A DNA stretch of 53,338 bases from Microcoleus sp. GA_180221_E-2-1-MAG-45_12. GTDB lineage: Bacteria > Cyanobacteriota > Cyanobacteriia > Cyanobacteriales > JAAUUE01. The translations under genes were made by a program, and so were the position numbers. Positions 28,120-38,417 of the stretch are shown piece by piece (within the stretch, counting starts at the first letter, position 1; each line of letters begins with the position of its first letter). The notes below the pieces were generated by a model. That model had not been told where the DNA came from and did not search any database. It saw only the letters and a list, made by a program, of their open reading frames with translations. The stretch lies in the NCBI GenBank assembly GCA_020692245.1, contig JAIMKT010000008.1, forward strand, positions 11,354 to 64,691, given 5' to 3'.

Positions 28120-28971
28120 CTAGTTATCTAAAGCTCCTTGTTTCATGGCAAAAGTTAGAGCAGTGAAAACAAAGATAATTACCAACAGAGAAAAGGCTGC
28201 ACCGAGAGGCCAGTTGTAGGAAATGCCGAACTGGGAAGAAATGAGATTTCCTAACATGATGCCATTGGTTCCCCCTACCAAACTGGGTGTAATAAAGTCC
28301 CCCATAGTCAGGGAGAAAACACTAATGGCTCCTGCCCAAACTCCGGGAATTACTTGGGGTAGGGCGACTCGAAAAAAAGTAGTCAAGGGTTTGGCATTGA
28401 GATCCGCCGAGGCTTCTAGTAGCTCTGGGGGCAGCTTTTCAAAGGCGGTAATAATGGGCAGAATCATGAAGGGGAGCCAGACATGGACGAAGGTGAGGGT
28501 GGTGGAAAATTGGTTGTAGAGAAATATCTGGCTGGGTCGATCGAACACTCCCAAAAATATCAACAGATTATTTAAAACCCCGTTGTAGCCCAGAATTACT
28601 TTCCAAGCAAACACCCGGACAAGATAGCTAGACCACAGGGGCAAAATCACTAGGAGGGTGAAAATAGTTTGATATTTGCCTGTATATCTGCCAATAAAAT
28701 AGCCTACAGGTAAGGCAATGATTATGTCGATAATTGTGACACCAAGGGCAGTGGCTAAGGTTCTCAGAATCACACTTTGATAGGAAGTATTGGTGGCGAT
28801 CGACCGAAAATTAGTAAGGCTAAATTCCCGGACAATTTCAAACCCTTCTAGTCGCCAGAAACTATAGGAAACAAGGATGGCGATCGGCAAAAAATATAGC
28901 AATCCCATCCAAATTACTGGCGGCAAAACCGTAGCATACATTCCCCAAGATTGGCTTTTTGTAGAGTTCAT
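28120..28971 (-). CDS. ABC transporter permease (spermidine/putrescine PotB-like)
   Basis: PVIWMGLLYFLPIAILVSYSFWRLEG, EAM-like ELLEASADLNAKPLTTFFRVALPQVIPGV. Start set to MNSTKSQSWG. Confidence 0.88.
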   Translation of the reverse strand: MNSTKSQSWGMYATVLPPVIWMGLLYFLPIAILVSYSFWRLEGFEIVREFSLTNFRSIATNTSYQSVILRTLATALGVTIIDIIIALPVGYFIGRYTGKYQTIFTLLVILPLWSSYLVRVFAWKVILGYNGVLNNLLIFLGVFDRPSQIFLYNQFSTTLTFVHVWLPFMILPIITAFEKLPPELLEASADLNAKPLTTFFRVALPQVIPGVWAGAISVFSLTMGDFITPSLVGGTNGIMLGNLISSQFGISYNWPLGAAFSLLVIIFVFTALTFAMKQGALDN

Positions 28972-29027
28972 AGATTGAAATTTGTGATTGAAATTTGTGT
29001 GATTTTGTCTGCGGTTGCCCTGCACCC

Positions 29028-30209
29028 CTACTTAGTGATTTCATCGGAAGAACCTGAAGATAACTGCCGCCATTTTTCGAGGAGGGCAAGTAGGGCTGGA
29101 GGCTTCAGAGATTGATGATTTTGGGTAATTAGGGCTTGTTGGTGGAGGAGTTTTGCCAATTCACTTCTGGGTCTGCCCGTGCGCTCTGTCCAGGCTTGGA
29201 GGAGGAGTTCTGGGGCAATGAGGCTACTGCCCAAACCTAGGGATTTTTGGAGTTTGATTTGTTCTGCTTTGCCGATCGTCTCCACCAGAAAATCTGTACA
29301 GTCTGCCTTTTCGAGGACAGCCGCGATCGCTTGCATATAGGCTTCACTATTATTCACTTTCGGCGTTGTTAAGGACACCACTCGCCCAAAACGTTGATTG
29401 TAGCCCCCTAGCAACACCAAGAAAATCACCCCCACTTGCAAGAAAACCACAAACACCGGAGTCTGTCTCAGATAGCTGGCCCAGTTTCCTACCCCAGATT
29501 TGGCAATTTCTTCTCGATCGCGGTAGCCGTGGAGGTATTCATCTACATAAATTTGATTGCTGGGATCAACTAGCTGGGTCAGAAGTTGAAAATTTCCCGG
29601 CTCTTTTTGGTAAGCATTGGCAGCGAGGTGGGGTGTGGTGGCGAGAATTAGTTCTCCCCGCTCAATTTCTTCCCGCCAAATGATGGATCCGTAGCGATCG
29701 CCCAAGATTTGATCTGCTGGCTGATCGGGTAATTGCGTTTCTGGAATTACCTCCCGGACTCGATTCATTAAAGGGTTAGGAATGCGCCGCCGACTAGATT
29801 GAATTTTCACCAACCCCGCCGCACTAGGATGGGTAGTCAAAAATTCCGCCTCCGTAACGGGCTGACTAACTCCCAAAACCACCAATTTATTACCCAAGGC
29901 TAACCAGGCTCGCTCTTTCGGGTCTAGGGAAAAATTTGCTATCGATCGGGGATAAACTTGCAGCAGGGTAATCCCTGTCCGTTGGTTGCTGGTCAGAGCC
30001 TCGATCGGTTTTTGCCAGCGCTGAATTTCCGCCCCCTGAGCCTGCATAGAAGCATACCAAGCCCCATACCCACTGGGTTGCCGACTAAAGGTAGAGCCAT
30101 CATTGAGGCGTTGCTGTTGAGGACTGGTGAAAATTGTAAATAACAGGATTAATCCCAAGAGGACGATCGCTCCCAGTTGCCATTTTTTGTTGGTAAAAAC
30201 TCTATTCAT
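29028..30209 (-). CDS. DUF4350 domain-containing membrane protein
   Basis: DGSTFSRQPSGYGAWYASMQAQGAEIQRW and C-terminal region; start set to MNRVFTNKKW. Confidence 0.8.
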   Translation of the reverse strand: MNRVFTNKKWQLGAIVLLGLILLFTIFTSPQQQRLNDGSTFSRQPSGYGAWYASMQAQGAEIQRWQKPIEALTSNQRTGITLLQVYPRSIANFSLDPKERAWLALGNKLVVLGVSQPVTEAEFLTTHPSAAGLVKIQSSRRRIPNPLMNRVREVIPETQLPDQPADQILGDRYGSIIWREEIERGELILATTPHLAANAYQKEPGNFQLLTQLVDPSNQIYVDEYLHGYRDREEIAKSGVGNWASYLRQTPVFVVFLQVGVIFLVLLGGYNQRFGRVVSLTTPKVNNSEAYMQAIAAVLEKADCTDFLVETIGKAEQIKLQKSLGLGSSLIAPELLLQAWTERTGRPRSELAKLLHQQALITQNHQSLKPPALLALLEKWRQLSSGSSDEITK

Positions 30210-30823
30210 TGGTTCAGAATCTCCTCCAGAGCCTGCTGGCATTGGCTAAACCTTTCGGCAGAAATAGGTCGGGTACTAAAGCAAAGTTCTTCGTGGGTAC
30301 GCAACAGGATTTTGTATAGAGAAATTTGGGGCAAGGAGGCAATGAGTTCTTGGTATTCTCGATCGGTGCGGCTCGGTTGTTGGGGAACGATTTCCCGGTC
30401 ATCTAATAGTTGGAGAAGGGCAAAATAGAGACAGCGACATGCCTCAGTGTAGTTACCTTGGGTTTGAAATTGTTGCGATCGCCTCAACCATTGGCTCACA
30501 GAGAGTTTGGTAACTAGGGGTTTTGATTGACGATTTTTAAGGGAGTTCGATCGATCTTGATTTTTTTTGAGATATCGTTGCAAAAAAGGCATCCCTATCC
30601 GACCCAAGAATAGCCCCAAAGCAATTAAAGCTAGACCCAACAATACCCAGAATAATAGTTGATATACCCAAGGCGGCAGAGCCAGAGATTCTAGCCAATC
30701 AGCAAGGGAAAAATCTGGCAGGTTTCTACCTAGCTGCTGGGTGCGGAGTTCCCACCACTCACCAAACTGTTGCCCCCATTGTTGAAGTTGCCAACCCCAA
30801 TTATGCTCTTCAAATTCATTCAT
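30206..30823 (-). CDS. DUF4129 domain-containing membrane protein
   Basis: TEACRCLYFALLQLLDDREIVPQQPSRTDREYQELIASLP; start set to MNEFEEHNWG; 4-nt overlap with the next gene. Confidence 0.8.
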   Translation of the reverse strand: MNEFEEHNWGWQLQQWGQQFGEWWELRTQQLGRNLPDFSLADWLESLALPPWVYQLLFWVLLGLALIALGLFLGRIGMPFLQRYLKKNQDRSNSLKNRQSKPLVTKLSVSQWLRRSQQFQTQGNYTEACRCLYFALLQLLDDREIVPQQPSRTDREYQELIASLPQISLYKILLRTHEELCFSTRPISAERFSQCQQALEEILNQ

Positions 30824-30881
30824 AATAGCTACAATAATAGCTACGAAATACCTCAATCCTTCAAAAATTACTCAAAAAATA

Positions 30882-31919
30882 ATGAGCCAACCCCTTAGAA
30901 GTAGTAAGTTTAGAGTCCAGTTTGCTAGCAAGGCAGCCTTGATTCGTCTAGTAATACTTCTGAGCATCTTGATGATTTTGGGGGTTTGGCTATGGTTAAC
31001 AAGTTTCTCGATGCCCGGACAAAGTTATCAAGAATCGCTGCCACCTCTACAGCCAGAAGAAATAGCACTTCAAAATTTATTACGACAAGATATCCAAAAA
31101 ATTGCGGTGGAGATTGGGGCAAGGAATTCTAGCCAATACGATCGACTAAATGCTACAAAAGTTTTTCTAGAGACTAATTTGGCTCAATCAGGTTATCAAG
31201 TACATCAGCAAGAATACAAGATTGACAACAATACTTACTATAATCTGGAGGTTGAGAAGATAGGGACTGAGTATCCCAAGGAAGTTGTGATCATTGCGGC
31301 TCACTACGATTCTGCTTTTTCCAGTCCCGGTGCTAACGACAATGGTACTGGTGTAGCCGCCGTCCTCGAACTAGCTCGAATATTTGCCAACAAATCTCCT
31401 AAGCGGACAATTCGTTTTGTGGAGTTTACCAACGAAGAGCCGCCCTTCTTTTGGACAGAAAATATGGGCAGTCTAGTTTATGCCAAACAAATAGACCCGC
31501 AGATAAAAGTTGTGGCGATGCTAAGTTTGGAAACTATGGGATATTTCTCCGATAGGGAAGGTAGCCAAAAATATCCTTTTCCTCTGAGTTTATTTTATCC
31601 AAACCAAGGTAATTTTATTGCTTTTATTGGTAATCTCAACTCTGGGGATTTAGTCCGTCGATCGATCGCCTCATTTCGTCGTCATGTCCAATTTCCATCA
31701 GAAGGAGCATCTTTACCAAGTTGGATCCCCGGTATTTCTTGGTCTGATCATTGGGCTTTTTGGCAACAGGGATATCAAGGAATTATGGTGACAGATACAG
31801 CTCCCTATCGTTATTTTCATTACCACACCCTAGACGACACCATTGATAAAATTAATTTTGATAAGTTGGCAAGAGTCGTATCTGGCTTAGTAAAAGTCAT
31901 CTCTGATTTGTCAGAGTAA
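30882..31919 (+). CDS. M28 family zinc metallopeptidase, membrane-anchored
   Basis: 345 aa; VVIIAAHYDSAFSSPGANDNGTGVAAVLELAR, FTNEEPPFF, SWSDHWAFWQQGYQGIMVTDTAPYR. Confidence 0.92.
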   Translation: MSQPLRSSKFRVQFASKAALIRLVILLSILMILGVWLWLTSFSMPGQSYQESLPPLQPEEIALQNLLRQDIQKIAVEIGARNSSQYDRLNATKVFLETNLAQSGYQVHQQEYKIDNNTYYNLEVEKIGTEYPKEVVIIAAHYDSAFSSPGANDNGTGVAAVLELARIFANKSPKRTIRFVEFTNEEPPFFWTENMGSLVYAKQIDPQIKVVAMLSLETMGYFSDREGSQKYPFPLSLFYPNQGNFIAFIGNLNSGDLVRRSIASFRRHVQFPSEGASLPSWIPGISWSDHWAFWQQGYQGIMVTDTAPYRYFHYHTLDDTIDKINFDKLARVVSGLVKVISDLSE

Positions 31920-31976
31920 TGGAGAGTAATACGTAATATTTCGGAAGTTAAGGTCTGGGTATTGCTAGTTAATATT

Positions 31977-32045
31977 TAGTTATTTAATCTAGTTATTTAA
32001 TCTAGTTGTTCAATCTAATCATTTATTCAATCTAATCATTTAAAG
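31977..32045. repeat. 13-nt tandem repeats TAGTTATTTAATC and related units
   Basis: tagttatttaatc tagttatttaatc tagttgttcaatc then taatcatttattcaatc taatcattt. Confidence 0.8.
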
Positions 32046-32186
32046 AATTAATCAGGATTGATATAGGATCGAATATTCATGTAGCTGAAAAACGCTGTAA
32101 TTATTAGTACGCCATTGGTATGATTCTGGTGCATCATTAAATATGCCATTAGTATAGTAATTGGTAATTCCTTCTTTCCCGGTACA

Positions 32187-34790
32187 ATGCCTAGAAAATC
32201 CATCACCAAAGAATTCTCTCAACACTCGGCCCAAGCTTCACTCCGCCGGGTTTTGATTATTCCTTTTGTCCTCCAAATTGTGGCGGTAATAGCGTTAATT
32301 GGTTGGCTCTCCCTCGAAAATGGGCAGCAGGCGGTGAATAATGTTGCCGGTCAACTCCGATCGAGCATCGTTGGTAGAATTGAACAACGCTTAGAAGATT
32401 ACTTATTTACTCCCCAATTGATTACCCAGCTCAGTCTTCAGGAGATTTTGAACCAACATATAAGTATTCAAGAACCGGAGGAATTGATCGATAATGTCCG
32501 AGGAAAGATGAGACTCTTTGATACTGTCAACCATATTAAATTTGGTTTTACGGACAAGAACTTTATTGGTTTAGAACAGTTTGATCAAGCGTCCTTTCGG
32601 GTAAATATTTCTAGACCTGAAAATAATTATGGATTTTCTACCTATAATCTGAGTTCGGGGAATCCAAATTTTTTAGGGTCAGAACAGTTAATTGAGACCA
32701 AACCTGAATTTGATCTACAGAGTCAGCCTTGGTACAAAGGAGCCGTGGAAGCAGGGAAGCCTGTCTGGAGTCCCATTTATACTCAGTTTAATACTCCCCG
32801 CTTGGCAATTACCTACAGCGTGCCGATTTACGATCGACAGCAACAGCTCTTAGGCGTGACTGGAGTAGATTTACCTCTATCCCAGATTGGAGAATTCCTC
32901 AAAAATCTCGTAGTCAGCAAGTCTGGGGAAACTTTTATTCTTGATCGATCGGGCTTTTTGGTGGCAAGTTCCGTCAAAGAGCGACCTTTTTTGATTATTG
33001 ATGGGCAGACCAGCAGACTGAGGGCTACTTCCAGCAACATCCCGACCATTGCTAAATCCACCGCATTTCTCTTCGATCGATTCCAAAATCTCACGCGAAT
33101 CAATCAAGAACAACAGTTAGATTTCCTCCTCGATGGCAAAAGAGAGCTAGTTCAAGTTGCTCCCCTGCGAGCTTATCCAGAGCTAGACTGGTTGATCGTC
33201 GTGGTCAATCCCGAAAGTGATTTTATGGGACAGATCGATGCCAATCGTCAATCAACTATCTATCTATGTTTAGGGGCTTTTATTTTGGCTCTAATAACTG
33301 GCTGGTACACTTCAGAGCGGATTCTCAGACCGATCCAAAGCCTTTCTAAAGCAGCAGATGCCCTGTCTAAAGGAGAATGGAACCAAGCCGTAGACGTGCA
33401 TAGTCAAGGAGAGCTAGGGGTGTTGGCACGGGCATTTAATCGGATGGCTCTCCAGCTCCAAGATTCCTTTACGGCTCTAGAGACCAAGGAAACAAAGGCA
33501 AGAACTATGGCAGAATTGCTGCAAGAAGCCCAAAAAGTGGCTCATGTGGGGAGTTGGGAACGGGACATTACAACTCAAAAAGTTACTTGGTCTGAGGAGG
33601 TGTTTCGGATTTTTGGGTTGGAGCCGAGGGCAGAATCCCTGTCTTATCAGGAGTTTTTGGCAAAAATTCATCCCGACGATCGTCAGCATGTTGCAGATAT
33701 TCTCTCCCGGTCTAGTGCGGCTGGTCAGCCCCATCAGATTGAGTACCGCCTCGTCCGCCCTGATAATTCTGTGCGCTACGTATTTAGCAAAGGTTTATAT
33801 AGTTACGATGATGCTGGAGAAATAACCAGAGCCTTTGGGATTGTGATGGATGTGACCGATCGCAAAGACTCAGAACTTGCCCTCCAAAAGTCTGCCATTG
33901 CCCTGCAACAAAAAGCTAATCAGCTAGAAATGACCCTAGAAGAACTGCAACGTACTCAAACCCAACTAATTCAGGGAGAAAAAATGTCCGCCTTGGGGCA
34001 GCTAGTTGCTGGGGTTGCCCACGAAATTAATAATCCTGTGAATTTTATCTATGGCAATTTAACCCATGCCCGCACCTACGCTGATAATCTCCTCGAACTT
34101 CTCACTATTTATCAACGGGAATATCCCGACCCTAGCCTTGCCCTCCAAGCCAAGATTGAAGATTTAGACCTCGATTTTGTGGTGATTGATTTACCGAAAT
34201 TGCTAGATTCGATGCAGGTGGGAGCCGAGCGCATCCGAGAAATTGTCAAATCCCTGCGATCGTTCTCTCGTCTAGATGAAGCGGAAATGAAATCCGTTGA
34301 TATCCATGAAGGTCTAGATAGTACCCTGATGATCTTACAAAATCGATTCAAAGCTAAGGGTAATCAACCGGAGATTATTGTCCACAAAAACTATAGTACC
34401 CTACCCCAAGTAGAATGCTATGCGGGGCAACTCAATCAGGTGTTTATGAATATTTTGAGTAATGCGATCGATGCGATCGAAACACCCCCGGAAGATTTTT
34501 CCTGCCCTGCCCCCCAGATTGAGATCCAAACAATGATCAAAAATAATAAATGGATCCAAATTAGCATCAAGGATAATGGTATTGGCATCAAGCCAGAGCT
34601 TCTCAATCGCCTTTTTGATCCTTTTTTCACCACTAAACCCGTCGGTCAAGGTACTGGACTAGGTTTAGCGATCTCCCACTCGATCGTGGTGGAAAAACAC
34701 AAAGGGAATTTGGACTGTAAATCAGTATTAGGAGAGGGAACCGAGTTTATCATTTCTATCCCGGTTAAACACCATGCTAGTCTAGGTTAG
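32187..34790 (+). CDS. Sensor histidine kinase (Cache-HAMP-PAS-HisKA-HATPase)
   Basis: 867 aa; GVAHEINNPVNFIYGNL H-box, DNGIGIKPELLNRLFDPFFTTKPVGQGTGLGLAIS, HAMP ERILRPIQSLSKAADALSKG. Confidence 0.93.
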   Translation: MPRKSITKEFSQHSAQASLRRVLIIPFVLQIVAVIALIGWLSLENGQQAVNNVAGQLRSSIVGRIEQRLEDYLFTPQLITQLSLQEILNQHISIQEPEELIDNVRGKMRLFDTVNHIKFGFTDKNFIGLEQFDQASFRVNISRPENNYGFSTYNLSSGNPNFLGSEQLIETKPEFDLQSQPWYKGAVEAGKPVWSPIYTQFNTPRLAITYSVPIYDRQQQLLGVTGVDLPLSQIGEFLKNLVVSKSGETFILDRSGFLVASSVKERPFLIIDGQTSRLRATSSNIPTIAKSTAFLFDRFQNLTRINQEQQLDFLLDGKRELVQVAPLRAYPELDWLIVVVNPESDFMGQIDANRQSTIYLCLGAFILALITGWYTSERILRPIQSLSKAADALSKGEWNQAVDVHSQGELGVLARAFNRMALQLQDSFTALETKETKARTMAELLQEAQKVAHVGSWERDITTQKVTWSEEVFRIFGLEPRAESLSYQEFLAKIHPDDRQHVADILSRSSAAGQPHQIEYRLVRPDNSVRYVFSKGLYSYDDAGEITRAFGIVMDVTDRKDSELALQKSAIALQQKANQLEMTLEELQRTQTQLIQGEKMSALGQLVAGVAHEINNPVNFIYGNLTHARTYADNLLELLTIYQREYPDPSLALQAKIEDLDLDFVVIDLPKLLDSMQVGAERIREIVKSLRSFSRLDEAEMKSVDIHEGLDSTLMILQNRFKAKGNQPEIIVHKNYSTLPQVECYAGQLNQVFMNILSNAIDAIETPPEDFSCPAPQIEIQTMIKNNKWIQISIKDNGIGIKPELLNRLFDPFFTTKPVGQGTGLGLAISHSIVVEKHKGNLDCKSVLGEGTEFIISIPVKHHASLG

Positions 34791-34864
34791 GGATAAATCC
34801 TAATCATGAATTTCAATTATAAATTTAGGTAAATACTAGCTCGATCGCAGCAAGGAGAAACAGA

Positions 34865-35572
34865 TTGGCTCAGGATGAGATGCTCAGTAAACTATTGTCG
34901 AAGGCTCTACAGCTATGGCTGCGATCGCAGGTATCCCAGGTGCAGACCCTAGAGTTGACAGTCCACGGCACAAACCAACAACTCCTCTCTGGAGAAATCC
35001 CCCAAGTTGATCTCACTGCCACCCACGCTGTCTATCAAGAATTGCACCTCAGCGAAGTTGCCCTGACTGGGAAAAATATCAAAATTAACCTCCGGCAAAT
35101 TCTCCGGGGCAAACCTATTCAACTCCGAGAACCCATTTCTCTAACTGGGCAATTAAAGCTCACTGCCCCAGACCTCGAAGCCTCCCTTACCTCCCCTCTG
35201 CTCTCCCAAGCTCTGGATGAACTTTTACAAACTCTTTTAGCCAATAGTTCAAATAGTTCAAATAGCTCCCCAGTTTTTTCCCAAATCCCTGCAAAAATCC
35301 ACTGGCAACAAGCAACTATAACTCCGGGAACTCTAACTCTAGTAGGCAATTCAGCCATCGCTTCTCCAGAATTAATCACCCTAGAAACTGGCTTGAATCT
35401 GACTCCACTTCATCAGTTTGCCTTGACCTCGCCTCGGTTACAACTTCCTACCCAGGGGGCGATCGACCTCAAGGATTTTCTTTTGGACTTAGGTAGTGAT
35501 GTGGCGATCGAGGAGTTATCAGTGACAGCCGGGCAGCTAGTTTGTCAAGGACAGTTAACCGTTCAGCCTTAA
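34865..35572 (+). CDS. DUF2993 domain-containing protein
   Basis: 235 aa; repeated beta segments (LLSGEIPQVDLTATHAVYQELHLSEVALTGKNIKINL); TTG start in the ORF track. Confidence 0.75.
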   Translation: MAQDEMLSKLLSKALQLWLRSQVSQVQTLELTVHGTNQQLLSGEIPQVDLTATHAVYQELHLSEVALTGKNIKINLRQILRGKPIQLREPISLTGQLKLTAPDLEASLTSPLLSQALDELLQTLLANSSNSSNSSPVFSQIPAKIHWQQATITPGTLTLVGNSAIASPELITLETGLNLTPLHQFALTSPRLQLPTQGAIDLKDFLLDLGSDVAIEELSVTAGQLVCQGQLTVQP

Positions 35573-35649
35573 AACCACCGCAAAAGAGAAAACTAAGTTA
35601 TTCTAGATAAAAGTGTTATGCAACATATACAAACAAAGGATAAGTAATC

Positions 35650-36126
35650 ATGACTTGGCGTGGAGAAAAAACAATTCAGGATCGGCTGTTTGCCTGCCTA
35701 CCCTATGCCCTTCCCTTAGTTTCTGTGATTCCTTTTGGTAGCTATCTGATAGCACAATTTCCTCCATTACAATTTTTATTTGTCCCTCTGATTCCCGTCA
35801 TCTTTATCTATGGGAAAATTCCTTTTGCAGGAATTGTAGTCTTCTTTCTTCTATTTCTGCTCGTAGTCCGCAATGAGAAAGTACCCCACTTTATCCGTTT
35901 TAATGCGATGCAAGCAATTCTGCTAGACATTGCCCTAACCTTGTGTAGTCTCTTGCTCGGAGTTCTGATGCCTGCTTTGGGACAAAACTTAATTACAGAA
36001 ACTCTGTTTAATATTATCTTCCTAGCTACTTTGGCTGCTTGTGTTTACTCGATCGTCCAATCTGTCCTCGGACGCTACGCCGAACTGCCCACTATTTCTG
36101 AAGCAGTTTATGCCCAAGTTCGCTAA
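35650..36126 (+). CDS. Tic20-family membrane protein
   Basis: 158 aa; four TMs, LPYALPLVSVIPFGSYL, HFIRFNAMQAILLDIAL. Confidence 0.87.
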   Translation: MTWRGEKTIQDRLFACLPYALPLVSVIPFGSYLIAQFPPLQFLFVPLIPVIFIYGKIPFAGIVVFFLLFLLVVRNEKVPHFIRFNAMQAILLDIALTLCSLLLGVLMPALGQNLITETLFNIIFLATLAACVYSIVQSVLGRYAELPTISEAVYAQVR

Positions 36127-36181
36127 GTCTCAAGAGAAATCTTAGATAATCCCTAGAAATTAGCAAAAAATCCTCCATCCC

Positions 36182-36973
36182 TTAGCAACTAGTTGTAACT
36201 TGCCGGATTGCCACGCTATTTTGCAGATGCCCAATGCCTTCGATTTCTACCCGCACATGATCGCCGGGCTTGATTTCACCTACGCCTTCGGGGGTTCCCG
36301 TGAGGATAATATCCCCCGGTAGGAGAGTCATGACTTGGGAAATATAGGATACAAGGAACTCTGGCGAAAAAACCATATCACTGATGGGGGCAGATTGCAC
36401 TGGCTCAGGATCATCATTCAGAAAGGTTTTTACCCGTGCTGCCGGGCTGATTTCTCTGACCACCCACGGACCTAAGGGACAGAAACTATCAAACCCCTTC
36501 GCTCTTGTCCATTGTCCGTCACTTTTTTGTAGATCCCTTGCCGTGACATCGTTGGCGATCGTGTAACCCCAAATTTTACTGCGAGCTTGGGCGGGGGTGC
36601 AATTACAAGCTCGATCGCTAATCACCAGAGCTAGTTCTCCCTCGTAGTCTACCCGTTGTGACTGGGGTGGATAATAAATTTCTTTGTCTGCCGCCGTAAT
36701 CGTCGTGGGTGGCTTGAGAAACAAAAGAGGTTCCTTGGGGACAGGGGTTCCCATCTCCGCAGCATGGGCCCGATAATTTTTACCGACAGCCACAATTTTT
36801 GAGGGGGCGCAGGGGGCAAGAAGTTGGTAGTCTTCAGGAGATAGCTCTAATCCATTAGGTTCTCCTTCTAACCAAGGCGGGGCATCAAGGACATGAACTG
36901 TTCGATCGAGGGTCAACAATCCATAATAGATTTGCCCCGGAGTAGTTCTCACACGGACGTAGCGCAATGCCAT
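36182..36973 (-). CDS. Fumarylacetoacetate hydrolase family protein
   Basis: 263 aa; KIVAVGKNYRAHAAEMG, VDYEGELALVI, GYTIANDVTARDLQ, ILTGTPEGVG. Confidence 0.94.
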   Translation of the reverse strand: MALRYVRVRTTPGQIYYGLLTLDRTVHVLDAPPWLEGEPNGLELSPEDYQLLAPCAPSKIVAVGKNYRAHAAEMGTPVPKEPLLFLKPPTTITAADKEIYYPPQSQRVDYEGELALVISDRACNCTPAQARSKIWGYTIANDVTARDLQKSDGQWTRAKGFDSFCPLGPWVVREISPAARVKTFLNDDPEPVQSAPISDMVFSPEFLVSYISQVMTLLPGDIILTGTPEGVGEIKPGDHVRVEIEGIGHLQNSVAIRQVTTSC

Positions 36974-37130
36974 AGAAATTTATAGATGGTGTTTATTAAA
37001 AAAAGTACCCAGCAAATCCCCACGCAGAAGTCAAATAATCGATTTAAATACTCGGCTATCCCCAGAAAAGGATTTGTTGAAAAGCAAGTTTCAAAGCAAT
37101 TATATACCGCTCTGTAAAACCTGTGCAAAC

Positions 37131-38417
37131 CTAGGCAACATCACTTCGGCAAGGCTCAGTGGCCTCAAAAATAGATAATTGCTTAAATTCACTGTTTACT
37201 TCCTGCTTCACGGTTCGACTTCGCTCACCGTACATTGTGGTTCTGCTATGACTAACAGAAGGTTTGTCCACTCCACAGGCAATCTTGGCAGAGCTTGCCA
37301 TTTGATCCAAACGAATCGGAATATTAATTCCTTCAAACCATCGTTGGATATTCTTAGCCGCATTCAAGTCCCTATCTTCCACATATCCACAGTCAAGGCA
37401 TTTATAAATACGCTCTTTCAGTGGCATTTTGTGACGATGGTTCCCACAGTTAGAGCAAATTTGACTAGAGGGAAACATTCTATCCACGAGGATGAGTTGA
37501 CTTGAAAACTTCTGAGTTTTGTACTCTAGTTGTCGGCGGAACTCATACATTCCACAGTCAGCAATAGCTCCTGCTAGCTTGTGATTCTTTAGAAATGCCT
37601 TGATACTCAAATCCTCAATCTTAATCTCGCTGTGGTTCTTGGCAAGATGGGTAGTGAGTTTATGAATGGCATCCTTACGAATATTGGAGACTCTAGCGTG
37701 AACTTTTGCCAGACTACGGACTGCTTTAGTTCTGTTTTTAGAACCTTTCTCCTTACGGCTAACTGCCCGTTGCAAGTGTTTGAATCTCTTACTCATTCTG
37801 CGATAAGCCTTGGGGTTAGGAAAGACTTCACCGTTAGAACAAACAGCTAATTCCTTGATGCCAATGTCCACACCAACAGATGGGCGGTTAATGGCTACTT
37901 CTGGTAATTGGATTTCTTGTTTGACAGAAATAAACCATTTATCAGCCTGTCTGCTTATGGTGCAATTATGTATGGCGGTCATGGGTAATGGTTCCGCTAG
38001 TCTTACCCAGCCAATGCTAGGCAGATTTATTCGCTTACCATCGTTCCTGATTTTGGGATTAGCTACGGTTCCATACTCAAGGTAGAAAGAATCACTGCGA
38101 CCTTTTTTCTTGAATCTGGGAGCCTTGCTGATTTTCTTAAAACATCTATCCCATGCTGTTCTCAGATCGGCTACTGCCTTTTGGGGAATAGCTTTAGAAA
38201 CCTCGTAATACCATTCACAGTTAGGCTTGACTTCGGCAATTAATCGCTTATGTAGATCAATGGCTGAAGGAGCTTTTTCTTTGTTCTCAAGACATGATTG
38301 CACAGTAGCACAAGCCCAGTTGTAAGCGTGTCTAGCTACGCCAGAAGCTTTTCTAAAAAGGGTTAACTGTTTGTTGTTGGGTTTTAGTTCGGTCTTGAAA
38401 CTAAGGAGCATGGTCAA
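37131..38417 (-). CDS. tnpB: TnpB RNA-guided endonuclease / OrfB transposase
   Basis: 428 aa; SVGVDIGIKELAVCSNG, IKIEDLSIKAFLKNH, CSNCGNHRHKMPLKERIYKCLDCGYVEDRDLNAAKNI zinc ribbon and DRDLNAA. Confidence 0.95.
   Translation of the reverse strand: MTMLLSFKTELKPNNKQLTLFRKASGVARHAYNWACATVQSCLENKEKAPSAIDLHKRLIAEVKPNCEWYYEVSKAIPQKAVADLRTAWDRCFKKISKAPRFKKKGRSDSFYLEYGTVANPKIRNDGKRINLPSIGWVRLAEPLPMTAIHNCTISRQADKWFISVKQEIQLPEVAINRPSVGVDIGIKELAVCSNGEVFPNPKAYRRMSKRFKHLQRAVSRKEKGSKNRTKAVRSLAKVHARVSNIRKDAIHKLTTHLAKNHSEIKIEDLSIKAFLKNHKLAGAIADCGMYEFRRQLEYKTQKFSSQLILVDRMFPSSQICSNCGNHRHKMPLKERIYKCLDCGYVEDRDLNAAKNIQRWFEGINIPIRLDQMASSAKIACGVDKPSVSHSRTTMYGERSRTVKQEVNSEFKQLSIFEATEPCRSDVA
37142..37165. repeat. 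24-nt palindromic in-frame insertion (CACTTCGGCAAGGCTCAGTGGCCT) in tnpB copy 1
   Basis: Absent from copy 2; CACT/AGTG arms around TCGGCAAGGCTC. Confidence 0.7.
37208..37231. repeat. 24-nt palindromic in-frame insertion (ACGGTTCGACTTCGCTCACCGT core) in tnpB copy 1
   Basis: Absent from copy 2; ACGGT/ACCGT arms around TCGACTTCGCTC; adds MYGERSRTV-type residues. Confidence 0.7.

Noticed and set aside
28120-28971. Lone PotB-like permease as a novel transporter
   Set aside because: Other polyamine ABC subunits can be encoded elsewhere; isolation alone is not unusual.
31977-32045. AT-rich 13-nt repeats as a CRISPR or MITE
   Set aside because: No spacers, no terminal inverted repeats; simple tandem duplication.
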